A DNA stretch of 64,000 nt from Coniferiporia sulphurascens (GCA_002794785.1 NBBA01000007.1:992001-1056000); one strand, 5' to 3'; positions 45,468-57,970 are shown, counted from the stretch's first letter. A program made the numbers and translations. The notes: generated from the sequence alone by a model not told the origin.

Positions 45468-46551
45468 CTAATCAAGAGGGAAGGGAGGAAGCGTACCTGA
45501 TAGCTCCAAAAGGGCTGGGTCCGAGTCCTGGGTTCAGGGTCCAAGCATATGACGCATGTAGTCCCATAGGAGGTCCAGGTCCATATCCTCGTTGGTTGGG
45601 TGTCCGTCTAGGTCCATCGCAGCAAAGGAAAGCCGGATGGTGCCCGCAGCGCGGTCAGACAGGCGGTTTAGGTGCCCTGTCAGCTTAAGCCAGTGGCACA
45701 AAACCAGGAGGTGGTTTTTGTCAGCCCACTCTGAGTGGTGGACTGGGAGAGGGTCCCAAGGTGGCCATACATGTTGTATCCATGGGTGGAAGGTGCTGCA
45801 GCCACCAAGGATGTGGGCAGTCGACTGTGCAGGCCATGGGGGGTGGTTGTGCCACCTGCAATGTGATATCAGGCCATGCCTGCGCCGGTAGGCTGAGTCA
45901 AAACTCAGCCAGTAGCCCCCATAGGGACTGGCACAGCAGAGGACTTGTGCTACTGCAGAGAGCTCGTTGTGGGGGTGGTCGACTGAGTGCATGAGCAGCT
46001 TTCGTGGTTGGTGGGATGGTGTGCTGTGTACTGCCAGGTATTTATCGGCAGTGGAGGTGAGGGGGCAGGCAAGCGAGAGGGTCCACCTGTCCATGAGGGT
46101 GCAGATGGCGACTTCTTTTAGTGTGGAGGTGGATGGTTTCAAGTCGGATGGGGGGAGCTCCATCGCCAGTTTCGCTTCCATGTCAGCCCATTCATTACTG
46201 GGGATGTCTGAGTGACCAGGGCACCAGACAAAATGAACGGTGAGCTGGGGGTATGAGTCCAGCAGGGTCTCCACGCCGGCTTTCCATATGTGTAGGAGGT
46301 GGGTGCCAGGGGCGGCGGCCCATGTGTGGAATAGGTGGAGTGCAGTCAGCGAATCGGACAGAAAGAAGAGGTCCAATGCGACACGCAGTTGCACCGGGAG
46401 GCGGCGCATGACCCAGCCAGGGGCTGTGGCGAGGGAGAATTCCTCGGTGTCCGTGGCTGTGGCGCAGGGGGGGGATTCCAGTCGGCATGACTGGAGTTGG
46501 GTGTGGCCTAACATAGCACAGATGGCTGAGCCCGACTTATTGTCAATGCGG
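45468..46551 (-). pseudogene. LINE M ORF2: RNase H and C-terminus
   Basis: Open apart from one TGA near 45532 (CGA in other copies). Motifs: NKSGSAICAMLGHTQL, EEFSLATAPGWVMRRL, FLSDSLTALHLF, WCPGHSDIPSNEWADMEAKL, CRWHNHPPWPAQ…HILGGC, LSGTLPPFPLD and TAG at 45468-45470. The TDG box lies beyond the truncation, so RNase H lacks its first catalytic Asp. An open frame runs on across the junction into LINE J (to 46688); that part is chance. Confidence 0.87.
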
Positions 46552-47250
46552 GATTCCGCAGCCTTCACAGCCCACATGCGAGAAAAGAGTCTGTCCCTGG
46601 AGGTCAACAAGATCCCCAGGATGTTCTCTTTCAACCCCATCCATGTCTGCCCCCAGTCCGCACTCCGCATCTCCATGGTGCCATGCAAGGACTACCTCTT
46701 CGGCCAGAACGGCCACACCATCAATGCGAAGGCCCTCATGGCCGAAGTCCGGCACAACCCGGCTCTCCACAACCTCGACCTCATTGTCAACCCCCACTTC
46801 GCTGCCATGGACGACCACCTGCCGACCCTTGATAGGTGCCCCATAGCATTCTCCTTCTCCGACCCCAATGGATCCATCCGAGTGCAGCTCCTCAAGCGCC
46901 TGCGAGTATGGATGTTTGGCGCCTCCCTCTCCCTATCGGTCCCCCCCTTCTGCCCCAGCCTCACCCAATGCGAGTGCTGCCAGGGCCTAGGACATGGAAC
47001 GAAAGGATGCCGAGCCCAGCCATGCTGCACTGAATGTGGAGGAGGTCACCTCTCCCACAACCACCATAAGTCATGTGCACACTGCGCCACAGAAGCCTTT
47101 GAGGGCGACCACTGCCCTCACCCACGCTACTGCACAAACTGCAAGGGCAACCACCCCACCACCTACCCTCAGTGCCCCAAGAAACGGCAATACCACCAGA
47201 TCGAGGCTGCCATTGAAGGACCCAAAGATGAAACAATGGAGGACTCATGA
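46552..47250 (+). pseudogene. LINE J ORF1 C-terminal part
   Basis: Open frame from the truncation to TGA at 47248-47250. Contains DYLFGQNGHTINAKALMAEV, DLIVNPHFAAMDDH, RVWMFGASL and three knuckles: CECCQGLGHGTKGC (Arg-to-Cys in the spacer), CTECGGGHLSHNHHKSC and CTNCKGNHPTTYPQC. It ends MEDS, with ATGA joining it to ORF2. This is the clearest plus-strand view of the ORF1/ORF2 overlap. Confidence 0.9.
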
Positions 47251-47341
47251 ATAGAGACATCTCCATTCTTCAGTGGAATGCCGCCTGCTCCCTAGCTGCA
47301 GTCCATTCCCTCATTCCGATCCTTACCACTGACCCATCCCC

Positions 47342-48351
47342 TCCCCCACCTGCGCAACAGCTATGGATGCAGAGATTTTCTCCCTTACCTCCACACCAAG
47401 CTGGGCCGCACACCACTTACGGGAGCTACTGCCTGGCACATCTGACATCTTTTTTCTGTCAGACTCACTGACGGTACTCCACCTGATCCGAACATGGGTG
47501 CCTGTCCCCGGCACACATCTCCTCCACCAATGGAAGGCAGGGGTCCAGACTCTTCTGGACTCATACCCGGATCTTTCCGTTCATTTCGTGTGGTGCCCGG
47601 GTCACTCCGACATCCCTGGGAATGAATGGGCTGACCACGAGGCAAAGTTCGCTATGAACCTACCCCCATCCTCCCTCGCACCCTCCACCTCCATGCTAAA
47701 AGAGGCCGCCATCAACACACTCATGGAGCAATGGTCCCTCTCACTCGCCCATCCACTTGCCTCAACAGCCGACAAATACTTGGCCGTAAACAGGGCCCTT
47801 CCTGTCGTCCCTGGAAGCTCATCATGCAGTCAGTCGACCACCCCCACTGGGAGCTCTCTGCAGTCGCCCAGGTTCTCTGCTGTGCCGGTCCCTATGGGGG
47901 TTACTGGCTGAGCTTCAACTCAGCCTACCGGCACAGGCATGGCCTGATCTCGCACTGCAGATGGCACAACCACCCCCCCTGGCCAGCCCAGTCGACCACC
48001 CACATACTGGGTGGATGTCGTACATTCCAACCATGGATCCGCAAGGTCTGGCCTCCCTGTGACCCACTTCTGACCCACCACACCGAGTGGGCCGATGAAA
48101 ACCATCTCCAGGTGCTGCGCCGCTGGCTGAAGCTGACAGGGCATATTAACCGCCTCTCCGACCGTACCTCTGGCACTATCCACCTGGCGTTTGCCACGAT
48201 GGAGCTGGAGGGTCACCTGACCAACAAAGATATGGACTTGGACCTCCTTTGGGACTACATGAGTTGTATGCTTGGATCCCAGACCCAGGACCCAGACCCA
48301 GCTCTCTTGGAGCTTTCAGGTGTGCTTCCTCCCTTTTCCTCTGATCTATGA
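47342..48351 (+). pseudogene. LINE G ORF2: RNase H and C-terminus
   Basis: Starts after the TDG box: ATAMDAEIFSLTSTPSWAAHHL, FLSDSLTVLHLI, WCPGHSDIPGNEWADHEAKF. A frameshift near 47800 (KYLAVNRALPVVPGS) moves to a second frame with GYWLSFNSAYRHRHGLISHC, HILGGCRTFQPW and the end LPPFSSDL at 48351. The SLTSxPSWAAHHL motif marks the alpha subfamily. Confidence 0.87.
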
Positions 48352-48666
48352 CTGCCCTCCGGACTCTCCTGTGTATGTCCCGGCTGGCGCTCTTGCCCTC
48401 CCTTTCAAATTCTAAGCTACCCCCTTTTGCCTGATGTTGTCTGTTTGGCTTGGCCGTAGTGATATGTACTGCTCCCTCTTTCTTGTACTTACTAATAGGG
48501 GCCCTTCCCACTCTGGCACCCTTCGGGGAGCAGGGCCCCCGCCCAGTTTTGTGCATTGTGCAATGACGGGTGCCTCTGTTGTTATGTAGTTAGGGCCCCC
48601 CCTTCAGGGGGGCAGCTTGTAATTATGTAATACTGCAGGAATAATTTTAAAAAAAAAAAAAAAAAA
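47342..48666 (+). mobile_element. LINE G (alpha), 5'-truncated insertion in LINE J
   Basis: RNase H to 3' end, with a pure poly(A) tail of about 20 nt ending at 48666. The 17-bp target duplication ACCACTGACCCATCCCC is at 47325-47341 and 48667-48683 (the first A may belong to the tail). Stem GGGGCCCT/AGGGCCCC with inner CCCTTCGGGG. It interrupts the endonuclease of J. Confidence 0.95.
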
Positions 48667-50272
48667 ACCACTGACCCATCCCCACCCACTGTCATTTTAA
48701 TCCAGGAACCACCCTGGTACCAAATTGGCCTCCAGCCCTCACTCACTGACCCCATGGGCACTCCGGTCCTCAATGTCCCATCCCTCCCAGGATACACTGC
48801 TATCCTCCCCCCGGCCACCCGGCCGAGGGTCGCTACCTACATATCCCAAGCCATCCCCTCCACTCAATGGTCCGTCCTCAGAGCCGCTTCCTCCGGCACC
48901 GACATCCTCACCATCGAACTCCGCTCACACCTGACGATCCGCCTGTGCAATTACTATGGTATGCATGCACCGGACCGCACCACCGCCACCCCCCTCTACC
49001 CAGGTGAGTCGTTCCTCTTTATGATCCCACTGGCACTGGCCTCCACACTACTTGTGGCTGGCGACTTCAACCATCGCCACCATTCGTGGTCCGAACTCCT
49101 CGCCTCACAGCAGGAGGACTTGAGGGTGCAACCCCTCGACGACTTCTTCCGGGAGCACGGCCTTGCACCAGCCCACCTCCCAGACTCTGACTCACAGCCC
49201 ATCGACACTTGTTGGCAGTGCCCAATTGACATGATCTGATCCCCCCCCATGATTAACCCTGACACAATAATAGATTTGGGCTCCTCAACCACCTCACCAC
49301 TGTCCAACCATGCCATGTCACGCTGGTCCTTGCCTTTTCGGCCTCCACCCCCCATCATTAAAACATGCCGGTTACTCCCGGCAGACAGGGAGGAATGGTC
49401 CGAAATTGCCTTCCCCCTACTCGAATCTGCCTTCTCACTTCCAGCGGACAACACCATCGCCCTCGATGAGAAAGTGCAGGCAGTGGTCGACTTGATGACT
49501 GCTGCCCTCACTCCTTTCACCAGGCTCGCAAAGCTGTCCAAGTCCGAAGTCCCCTGGTGGACCCCGACATGCAAGTCGCTCCTCCAGGTGATCTTGATGG
49601 CCACCACCCCCCTACAGCGATCAGCAGCCCACCATGCATTCAAACGCGGCATATGGGCGGCTAAACGGCATTTTTATGCCGAACAGGCTGACCAAGCAGA
49701 TGCCTCCAATATCTGGAGCTGGGCCAAGCGAGGCCTCGGCAACCGTCCCACCCCAATCCCTTCGCTCAAGAAGAGTGACGGTACCTTCACCCAATCAGAC
49801 GACAAGAAAGGTGAGCTTTTCTGCTCTACATTCTTTATGCCCCCACCACCCCACCAAGTGGCTGACACCCCACCACCTCCCCCCCAACCAGCTGCCCCGC
49901 CCATACTCCGTTCGGAGCTCATGGGGGCACTGTCCGACACCTCCAACTTGTCGGCCCTGGGCCTCTCGGGCATCGGCTACTGCCCCCTAAAATAGGTGGT
50001 AGATGCCTACCCCGACAAGATCCTCACCCTTTTCAACAACTGCCTGTGCATGTGGCACCACCCCAAGTGCTGGCGGGTGGCAAAAGTCGTGATGCTTCAG
50101 AAGCCAAACAAGAAGGACCCCTTTTTGCTGCGATCATACCGGCCCATTACCCTCGGGGAGACCCTAGGGAAACTCCTTGAAAAGATAATTGCTAACTGGC
50201 TCCAGTTCCTCGCTAACACGAGGGGCTGGCTGCCACCTAACCAATATGGGGGGCATCAGGGACATTCTGTCT

Positions 50273-53095
50273 CACAAGAGGCGTGACAGCTCCTTCACCC
50301 AGATGGACGGTGAGAAAGGTGAGCTCTTCCGCAACACTTTCTTCATGTCCCCCCCACCCCATGCAGCGGCCAACACCCCGCTGCCTCCACCCAACCCAGC
50401 TGCCCTGCCCATACTCCTGTCGGAGCTCACAGGGGCACTGTCCAATACTTCCAACTTGTCGGCTCCAGGCCTCTCAGGAATAGGCTACCGACCCCTGAAA
50501 TGGGTGGTCGATGCCTACCCCGATGAGATTCTCTCACTTTTCAACGACTGTCTGCACCTGGGGCACCACCCTGAGTGCTGGCAGGCAGCAAAGGTGGTGA
50601 TGCTACAGAAGCCTAACAAGAAGGACCTGTTTTCACTGTGTTCATACCAGCCCATTACCCTTGAGGAGACCCTAGGGAAACTCCTTGAAAAGATAATTGC
50701 TAACCAGCTCCAGTTCCTCACTAACATGAGGGGCTGGCTGCCACCCAACCAATATGGGGGGCGCCAAGGCCATTCGGTCTACGACACTGCCCAACACCTT
50801 CTACAGATTGCAGAACGCACTCACTCGGAGGGCCTCATATGTTCGGTCCTTGCAGTCAACATTCAGGACTTCTTTGATTCAGTGCACCCCCAACTCCTCC
50901 ACCGACAGCTGTTAGACCTCGGTTGTGCTCCAGATTTGGCCAACTGGTGCTTGTCTTTCATGACGGATCGGCAGGTTGCCATTGCTTTCGACAGCACCAC
51001 CCTCCCCACCACCCCAAAACCCGACTTCGGCACCCCCCAAGGATCGCTGGTCTCCCCCATCCTGTCGACTATCTTCGCAGGTGTGGTCCTCCGGCACTTT
51101 CACCAAGCCGGCACTACCACCCTAGCATACATCGATGACCATTTACTAATCTGCATAGGTCCCTCAGTGGCATCCAACTGCTGCGCCCTCACCCACACCT
51201 ACCAACAACTCGACACCCTCTTTGGCACCATTGGTCTCAACATTGAGGTGGCCAAAACAGAGTGTCTCCACTTCTGCCCTCCCTGGCAATGTACTGGCTA
51301 TGATGGCTGGGACACTGCTGGTGTACAGGTCGACCCCAACACCCTGATCTGCCCCTCAATCCCGCTTTGGTGGTTGGGGATCTGGTGGGACCCAGGCCTA
51401 TCCTTCAAGCCACATGTCGAACAAATGCGTTCCAAGGGGCTCTCCACCCTCGCCGCCCTCCGCATACTGGGTAACACTCAACACGGCATCTCGGCCCTCC
51501 TCCTTTGCCGCCTCTATACCTCCTGTGTCCGCTCCGTCCTCACGTGGGGAGCCCCAGTTTGGTACCATGGCCGCTGCCAAAAAACCCTGGTAAACCATCT
51601 GCAGGCTGTACAAAACACAGCCTGCTGCTGGATCCTGGGCATCTTCAAGGGCACCTCCCCCCACTCCACTAATTTTCTTTGCTCTGTTCCCCTTCTTTCC
51701 TTCTACTTTGAATACATAAAGACCACCCATTCCCTGCGCCTCTGGCGAACCCCCCACTCTATTGGCCATAAATTATTTAAAAATGTAGCTAACAGACCCT
51801 TCTCCCTTTCTCTGCAGGTCCAAGCCCCCCAAGTTCAACAAGTCCCTGCATACATGCATCCCCCATGGACGGACCCCCTGGCCTTTACCAATGGCCGAGT
51901 CCACTTCACCACCCCCACCACCCCGGTCAGCGCCAACACCCGAAAACAATTCGTTTGCACTGCTCGAGCCCTAGGCTCCACCTCCCATGTCCAAGTATTC
52001 ATGGATGGCTCTCGCATTGACGACAAGTCAGGCTCTGCCATATGCGCAATGCTAGGCCCCTCCCGCCTCCGGTCACGCCGACTGGAGTCCCCCACCTGGG
52101 CCACCACTACGGATGCCAAGGAGTTTTCCCTCGCCATGGCACTGGGCTGGGTAGCGCACCGCCTTCTGGCTCAATTGCATGTCGCATCAGATATCTTCTT
52201 CCTATCCAATTCACTGACTGCATTGCACCTTTTCCGCACATGGACTGCCGCCCTGGGGGCCCACCTCCTTCACATCTGGAAAGCAGGTGTGGAGACTCTG
52301 CTGGACTCATACCCCCAGCTCACCATTCACTTTGTGTGGTGTCCCGGACACTCGGACATCCCCAGAAATGAATGGGCTGACATGGAAGCGAAACTAGCGA
52401 CTGAGCTCCCCCCATCTGATCTTAAACCCTCCACCTCTGTGCTAAAAGAAGTCGCTGTCCGCACCCTCATGAACCAGTGGATGCTTTCACTTGCCCACCC
52501 CCTCGCCTCAACCGGTGATAAATACTTAGTGGTACATGGCCTCCTGTCCCGACGACCCCGAAAGCTACTCATGCACTCGGTCGACCACCCCCGGAGTGAG
52601 CTATCAGCAGTTGCTCAAGTCCTCTGCTGCACCGGTCCCTATGGGGGCTACTGGTTGAGCCTAGACTCAACCTACTGGCGCCAGCATGGCCTGATCTCGC
52701 ACTGCAGGTGGCACAACCACCCCCCCTGGCCTGCGCAGTCGACCGCCCACATACTTGGCGGCTGCAGCACCTTCCACTCGTGGATACGATGCGTATGGCC
52801 ACCTCGGGACCCTCTCCCAGTCCACCACTCTGAGTGGGCTGACGAACACTGCCTCCCGGTTCTGCTCCATTGGCTTAAGCTGACAGGGCACCTAAACCGC
52901 CTCTCTGACCGCGCCACAGGTGCCATCAGGCTATCATTCGCCACGATGGACTTAGATGGACACCCCACTGATGAAGACATGGACCTGGACCTCCTACGGG
53001 ACTACATGCGTTGTATGCTCGGACCCAGAACCCAGGACTCGGACCCGGCCCTTTTGGAGCTATCAGGTACGACTCCTCCTTTTCCTTCTGCTTGA
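50273..53095 (+). pseudogene. LINE H ORF2: uninterrupted RT and RNase H, active sites mutated
   Basis: The longest clean RT-RNase H frame here: about 940 codons open from the truncation to TGA at 53093-53095. It shows that RT and RNase H are one polypeptide with no intron. RT: YQPITLEETLGK, GTPQGSLVSPILS, AYIDDHLLICIG; motif A reads VNIQDFFDSV, with the catalytic Asp codon AAC (50858-50860). RNase H: MDGSRID, AKEFSLAMALGW, FLSNSLTALHLF (Asp to Asn at 52208-52210), WCPGHSDIPRNEWAD. C-terminal CRWHNHPPWPAQ…HILGGC. Both Asn changes are C-GAY to C-AAY, the CpG-deamination pattern. It lacks the endonuclease, so it could not be a complete gene in any case. Confidence 0.92.
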
Positions 53096-53421
53096 AGCCT
53101 GCCTTTCGAATTCCCATGAATATGTCTCAGCCGGCTCTCTAGCCATCCCTTTCTCAATTCTAAGCTTCCTACTTTGCCTGCCCTTGCCTGCTTGGTTAGT
53201 TCGTAGTGATATGTACTCCTCCTTCTTCCTTTTCGTTTATTAACCCAATAGGGGCTCTTCACACTTTGGCACCCATCAGGGAGCAGAGCCCCCACCCAGT
53301 TTTGTGCGATGCACAATGACAGGCGCCTCTGTTGTTATGTAGTTAGGGCCCCCCCTTCGGGGGGGCAGCTTGTAATTATGTAATACTGCAGGAATAATAA
53401 TAATAATAATAATAATAAAAA
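50273..53421 (+). mobile_element. LINE H (gamma), 5'-truncated insertion in LINE J
   Basis: 3.1 kb from the RT N-terminal linker to a (TAA)n/A tail ending at 53421. Target duplication GACATTCTGTCT (12 bp) at 50261-50272 and 53422-53433, in the RT of J. Stem GGGGCTCT/AGAGCCCC; terminal CCCCCC-TTCG-GGGGGG. Confidence 0.94.
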
Positions 53422-56076
53422 GACATTCTGTCTACAACGCCGCCCAGCACCTCTTACAAATCGCAGAATGAGCCCATGCCAAGGGCCGGGTATGTTCGGT
53501 CCTAGCAGTCGACATACAGGGCTTTTTCGACTCAGTTCACCCACAACTCCTCCACCAACAACTGTTGGACCTCCAGTGCCCGCCTGATATGGCAGACTGG
53601 TGTCTGTCCTTCATGATGGACCGGCAGGTGGCCATCGCCTTCGATGGCACCACCCTTCCAACTGCCCAGAAACCGGACCTCAGTACCCCTCAGGGGTCAC
53701 CAGTCTCACCAATCCTCTCAACCATATTTGCAGGTGTGGTCCTCCAGAGATTTCACCAAACCGGCACCACCACCCTTGCATATGTGGATGACCACCTCCT
53801 AGTGTGCGTCGGACCCAGCATGGCATCCAACTACCAGCAACTGTCTAATGCCTACCACCAACTCAATGCCCACTTCGGCGCCATCGGTCTCAACATCGAA
53901 GCCACCAAAACAGAGTGCCTTCACTTCCACCCACCCTGACGCCGCTCAGCTGCTTACACTAACTGGGACACCGCCGGGGTCTGGGTTGCCCCCACCATGC
54001 TCATCCGACCCTCCATCCCGCTCCGCTGGCTTGGAATATGGTGGGACCCAGCCCTCACCTTCAAAGCCCATGTGGAATGTATGCGATCCAAAGGCCTCTC
54101 CACCCTTGCTGCCCTCTGCATTCTTGGCAACACAGAATGTGGCATCTCGGCCCTCCTCCTCCGTCATCTGTACACCGCCTGTGTCCACTCTGTCCTCACA
54201 TGGGGCACTCCAGTCTGGTACCACGGCCGATGCCAAAAAACCTTAGTAAGTCGTCTGCAGGCTGTGCAAAACACGGCATGCAGATGGATCCTCGGTGTCT
54301 ACAAAGGCGCCTCTCCTTATTCTACAAATTTTCTTTGCTCCCTTCCCCCCCTCTCTTATTATTTTGAATATGCTAAGACCCTCCATTCTCTGCGCCTCTG
54401 GCACACCCCGCACTCTATAGGTAGAAAATGATATTACAAAAACATAACTAACCATCCCTTTTCCACTTCTCTGCAGGTCTGGGTCCCCAGGGTTCAACCA
54501 GTTCCTGCATACACTCATCCCTCATGGACAGATCCTCTGGCATTTATGAATGGAAGAGTCTCATTTGCCACTCCTATCACTCTGGTTAGCGAGGACACCT
54601 GCAAAGAATTTGTGGCCGCTGTGCGCTCCCTGAGCACCCTCCCCCACCTCCAGGTTTTCACCGATGGTTTGCACATCAGCTCTAAGTCTGGATCAGCCAT
54701 CTGCGCCATGAAGGGCCTTAACCGCCTCAAATCCTGCCGGCTAGCCTCCCCCACCTGCGCCACTGCCACGGACACAGAGATTTTTGCCCTTACCTCCGCA
54801 CCAAGCTGGGCAGCACACCACCTCCAGGAGCTTCTGCCTGTCACATCTGACATCTTTTTTCTGTCGGATTTGCTGACGGCACTCCATCTGATCCACACAT
54901 GGGCGCCAGCCCCAGGCGCCCATCTCCTCCACCAATGGAGGGCAGGGGTCCAGACTCTCTTGGACTCATACCTGGATCTTGCCATACATTTTGTCTGGTG
55001 TCCGGGCCACTCCGACATACTGGGAAATGAATGGGCTGACCATGAGGCAAAGTTCGCCATGAACCTACCCCTGTCCTCCCTCACACCCTCTACCTCTGCA
55101 CTGAAGGAGGCCGCAGTTACGTCCCTCATGGAGCGCTGGTCTCTTTCACTCACCCGACCACTCGCCTCAACAGCCAACAAGTACCTCGCTGTCAATGGCA
55201 TCCCATCATGCTGGCCACGTAAACTGCTCACACAGTCGGTTGACCACCCTCGCCATGAACTCTCCACAGTTGCCCAGGTTCTCTGCCAAGCTGGTCCCTA
55301 TGGAGGATACTGGCTGAGTTTTGACTCAGCCTACCGGCACAGGCATGGCCTGATCTCACACTGCAGGTGGCACAACCACCCCCCCTGGCCGGCCCAGTCA
55401 ACTGCCCATGTCTTGGGTGGGTGTCACACTTTCTGTCCCTGGATCCGCAGGGTCTGTCCCTCCCACGACCCACTCCCGACCCACCACACCGAGTGGGCTG
55501 ATGAAAACCATCTCCAGGTCCTGCACTGCTGGCTAAAGCTGATGGGGCACCTGAACCGCCTCTCCAACCGTACCTCTGCCGCCATCTGCCTGGCCTTCGC
55601 CGCGATGGAGCTGGAAGGACACCCGACTGACAAAGATATGGACTTGGACCTCCTCCAGGAATACATGAGTCGTATGCTTGGACCCCGTACCCAGGACCCG
55701 GACCCGGCCCTCTTGGAGCTCTCAGGTATGCTTCCCCCCTTTCCCTCTGATTAATGCCTGCCCTTCAGACTCCCTCTCGTATGTCCTGGCCGGCACTCTT
55801 GCCCTCCCTTTCCTATTCTAAGCTACCTCATTTGCCTGCTCTCATCCGTTTGGCTGTGCCGTAGTGAAATGTATTCCTCCCTCTCTCTTCTCTTCCTTTA
55901 CTAATAGGGGCCCTACACACCTTGGCACCCTTCAGGGAGCAGGGCCCCCACCCAGTTTCATGCATTGTGTGATGACGGGCGCCTCTGTTGTTATGTAGTT
56001 AGGGCCCCCCCTTCAGGGGGGCAGCTTGTAATTAGGTAATACTGCAGGAATAATAATAATAATAAATAATAAAAAA

Positions 56077-57970
56077 GAGGGTGAGGGCAGTGGTCGCCCT
56101 CGATGGCTTCAGTGGCGCAGGATGCGCATGACTTGTGGTGGTTGTGGGTCAGATGACCTCCTCCGCAGTCTGCGCAGCATGGCTGGGCGCAGCATCCTTT
56201 CGTCCCATGGCCCAGGCCCTGACAGCGCTCACATTGGGTGAGGCTGGGGCGGTAGGGAGGGATGGAGAGGGAGAGGGTAGAGCCGAACATCCAAATGCAT
56301 GGGCGCTTGAGTAGCTGTGCGTGGATTGATCCATTGGGGTCGGAGAAGGAGAAAGCCACGGGGCATTTCTGAAGAGTCGGGAGGTGGCCCTCAGTGGCTG
56401 CAAAGTGAGGGTTGTCCACAAAGTCGAGGGGGTGGAGCGATGGATTGTTCCGGATTTCAGCCATAAGGGCCTTTGGGGAGATGGTGTGGCTGTTCTGGCC
56501 AAAAAGGTAGTCCATGCAGGGCACCATGGAGATGCGGAGTGCAGACTGGGGACGGACATGGACTGGGTTGAGGGTGTACTGGGTGGGGATCTTGTCCGTT
56601 GCCACCGAGAGGCACCTGTCACGCATGTGGGCTGCAAATGCTGCAGAGTGTCGATCAATGATCATGTCCATGGTGGGAGAGGCAGAGGAGGGGCGCTTGG
56701 TGAAAGAGGTGACAAGGTTTCCCTTCATGTTGAAGGAGGAGGCCAAGACCGTGACCTGGTCAGCAGTGGGGAGGGAGGAGAAGAACTCATGAGCGGTGGT
56801 GGTGAGGCGCATAGCCTGGAGTTGGATCTCGGCTTTGAGGGTGATGGTCGGGATGAGGACCAGGGTCGGGTCCTTGGCATACATCAGTGGCGGGGGCGGG
56901 ACCTGGCGCTGTTTCTTCTTCTTCTTGTGTGTCACAGTGGTGAAGATGGTGCCAGGGGCTGGAGCGACCGGGTTGGGGTTGGAGGCAGTGGGTGGGGCCA
57001 GGGCAGCCGCCACCTGGGCATAGGAGGTTGGCGCCGTGGTGATGGCGGCCTGGGCAGTGGTGGTGGTGGGGGCCTGGGCCTTTTGGGCCTATGGGGCATG
57101 GGGCATGGGCCGGTTGATGAGGGTTGAGACCTGCTGGGAGATGGTGGCGACTTTGGTGGAGAGCTGTTTAACAATGTTAGTCAGTGCTACCACATCAGGT
57201 GACATGTTTGTGGTTCTGGGGGTCCTAGTCGGGGCAGAGGGTTGGTGAGGGGTGACTGAGGTCCTTTGCAGGGGGGGGGCTGGGGCAAAGGGCGCTGGCA
57301 GGGAGGCTTCCACCCCCCCCCCCCTTGTGAAGTTATAGGCCATCTCCAAATTGCGGGAGACAAGGTGCTGGGGGTCCTTCTCGTCCCTAAAAACGCCGGC
57401 AATGGTCTGTTGGACGTTCCAAAGGAGGTTGCCCACAAACTGAGCGGCTGCTCAGTCGGTCTCTGCGGCACTGGAGCAGTGGGTCTTCCGGTCGAAGTCC
57501 TCTAGCACTCGGGAGATGGAGTACATGAAGCCCACTGTGTGTGGCTCGAACTGGTCTCGAGGGCATGGTCAGGGGGCGTGCAGAGACAGGTTTTCAGCCG
57601 AACACTTGTTGGTGAGCGGTGGCAAAGGTGTGTGCAGGTTCTTGAGGATGTCCTCCATTTCACATCCTTGGACTTCTTCCAAGGTGTTGGAGGCTGCAGA
57701 GGGGGGATGGCTGATGTGCTTGAATGTGCGAGTGAACTCGGTGTTCGATACTCCGATGACAGGGGACAGGGCGAGATGGAGAGCATCTGGGGACAATGCC
57801 GGGAGGCCTGGGTCGATTTGGGCGGGGGTGGGGGTTGTGCTGTGTAATGCGGCAGCGGTGTTGCCAGCAGCCCTGGCGGCCCTGTCAGCATTGGCACTGG
57901 CCGATGAGGGGGGTGGGAGGGGTGGTCGAGTCGAACGTAGAGCATTCCTGTATCCACTGGGGTTCGACAT
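56077..57970 (-). pseudogene. LINE K ORF1 (gag-like), frameshifted, 3' truncated
   Basis: Only alpha copy with the ORF1 start: MSNPSGYRNALRSTRPPLPP at 57970. Then an Ala/Asp-rich stretch, ALHLALSPVIGVSNTEFTRTF, a Trp-rich block (GNLLWNVQQTIAGVFRDEKD near 57370-57440), INRPMPHAP, a Lys-rich patch before RQVPPPPLMYAKDPTLVL, IVTSFTKRPSSASP-like, PHFAATEGH, CIWMFGSTL and knuckles CERCQGLGHGTKGC and CADCGGGHLTHNHHKSC. Frame breaks near 57550, 57440 and 57090, one of them next to a C/G run at 57315-57325. Confidence 0.87.

Larger units (their letters stand above)
45141..46551 (-). mobile_element. LINE M (gamma), 5'-truncated
   Basis: Tail complement TTTTTTTATTTTTATTTTTA-like at 45141-45166 (an AAAAT pentanucleotide array in sense), 3' UTR and RNase H up to 46551. 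It cuts into LINE N ORF1. Its truncated 5' side joins the truncated 5' side of LINE J head to head (tails pointing outwards). No target duplication is visible for M alone. Confidence 0.87.
47247..55754 (+). pseudogene. LINE J ORF2: endonuclease, RT, RNase H (three pieces)
   Basis: ATG at 47247 (MNRDISILQWNAAC). Endonuclease in 47247-47341 plus 48684-49700 with IQEPPW and AGDFNHRHHSW; the SDH box is SNH (AAC 49306-49308, CpG-type), losing a catalytic Asp. Stops TGA near 49237 and TAG near 49993 (both from TGG). RT from 49800, split by H: AVDIQGFFDSV and AYVDDHLLVCVG (near 53790) are intact. TGA near 53938 (CGA type) and a break near 54430-54545. RNase H 54546-55754: TDGLHIS, FLSDLLTALHLI, WCPGHSDILGNEWAD, C-terminal CRWHNHPPWPAQ…HVLGGC, end LPPFPSD. 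Confidence 0.88.
46552..56076 (+). mobile_element. LINE J, subfamily alpha, 5'-truncated, split by LINEs G and H
   Basis: Three collinear pieces: 46552-47341, 48684-50272 and 53434-56076. Together they cover the last 230 or so codons of ORF1, all of ORF2, the 3' UTR and the tail (AATAATAATAATAATAAATA-like). The two interruptions have clean target duplications, so J predates G and H. Its own left flank is LINE M (minus) and its right flank is LINE K (minus); no duplication is seen for J. Confidence 0.9.
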
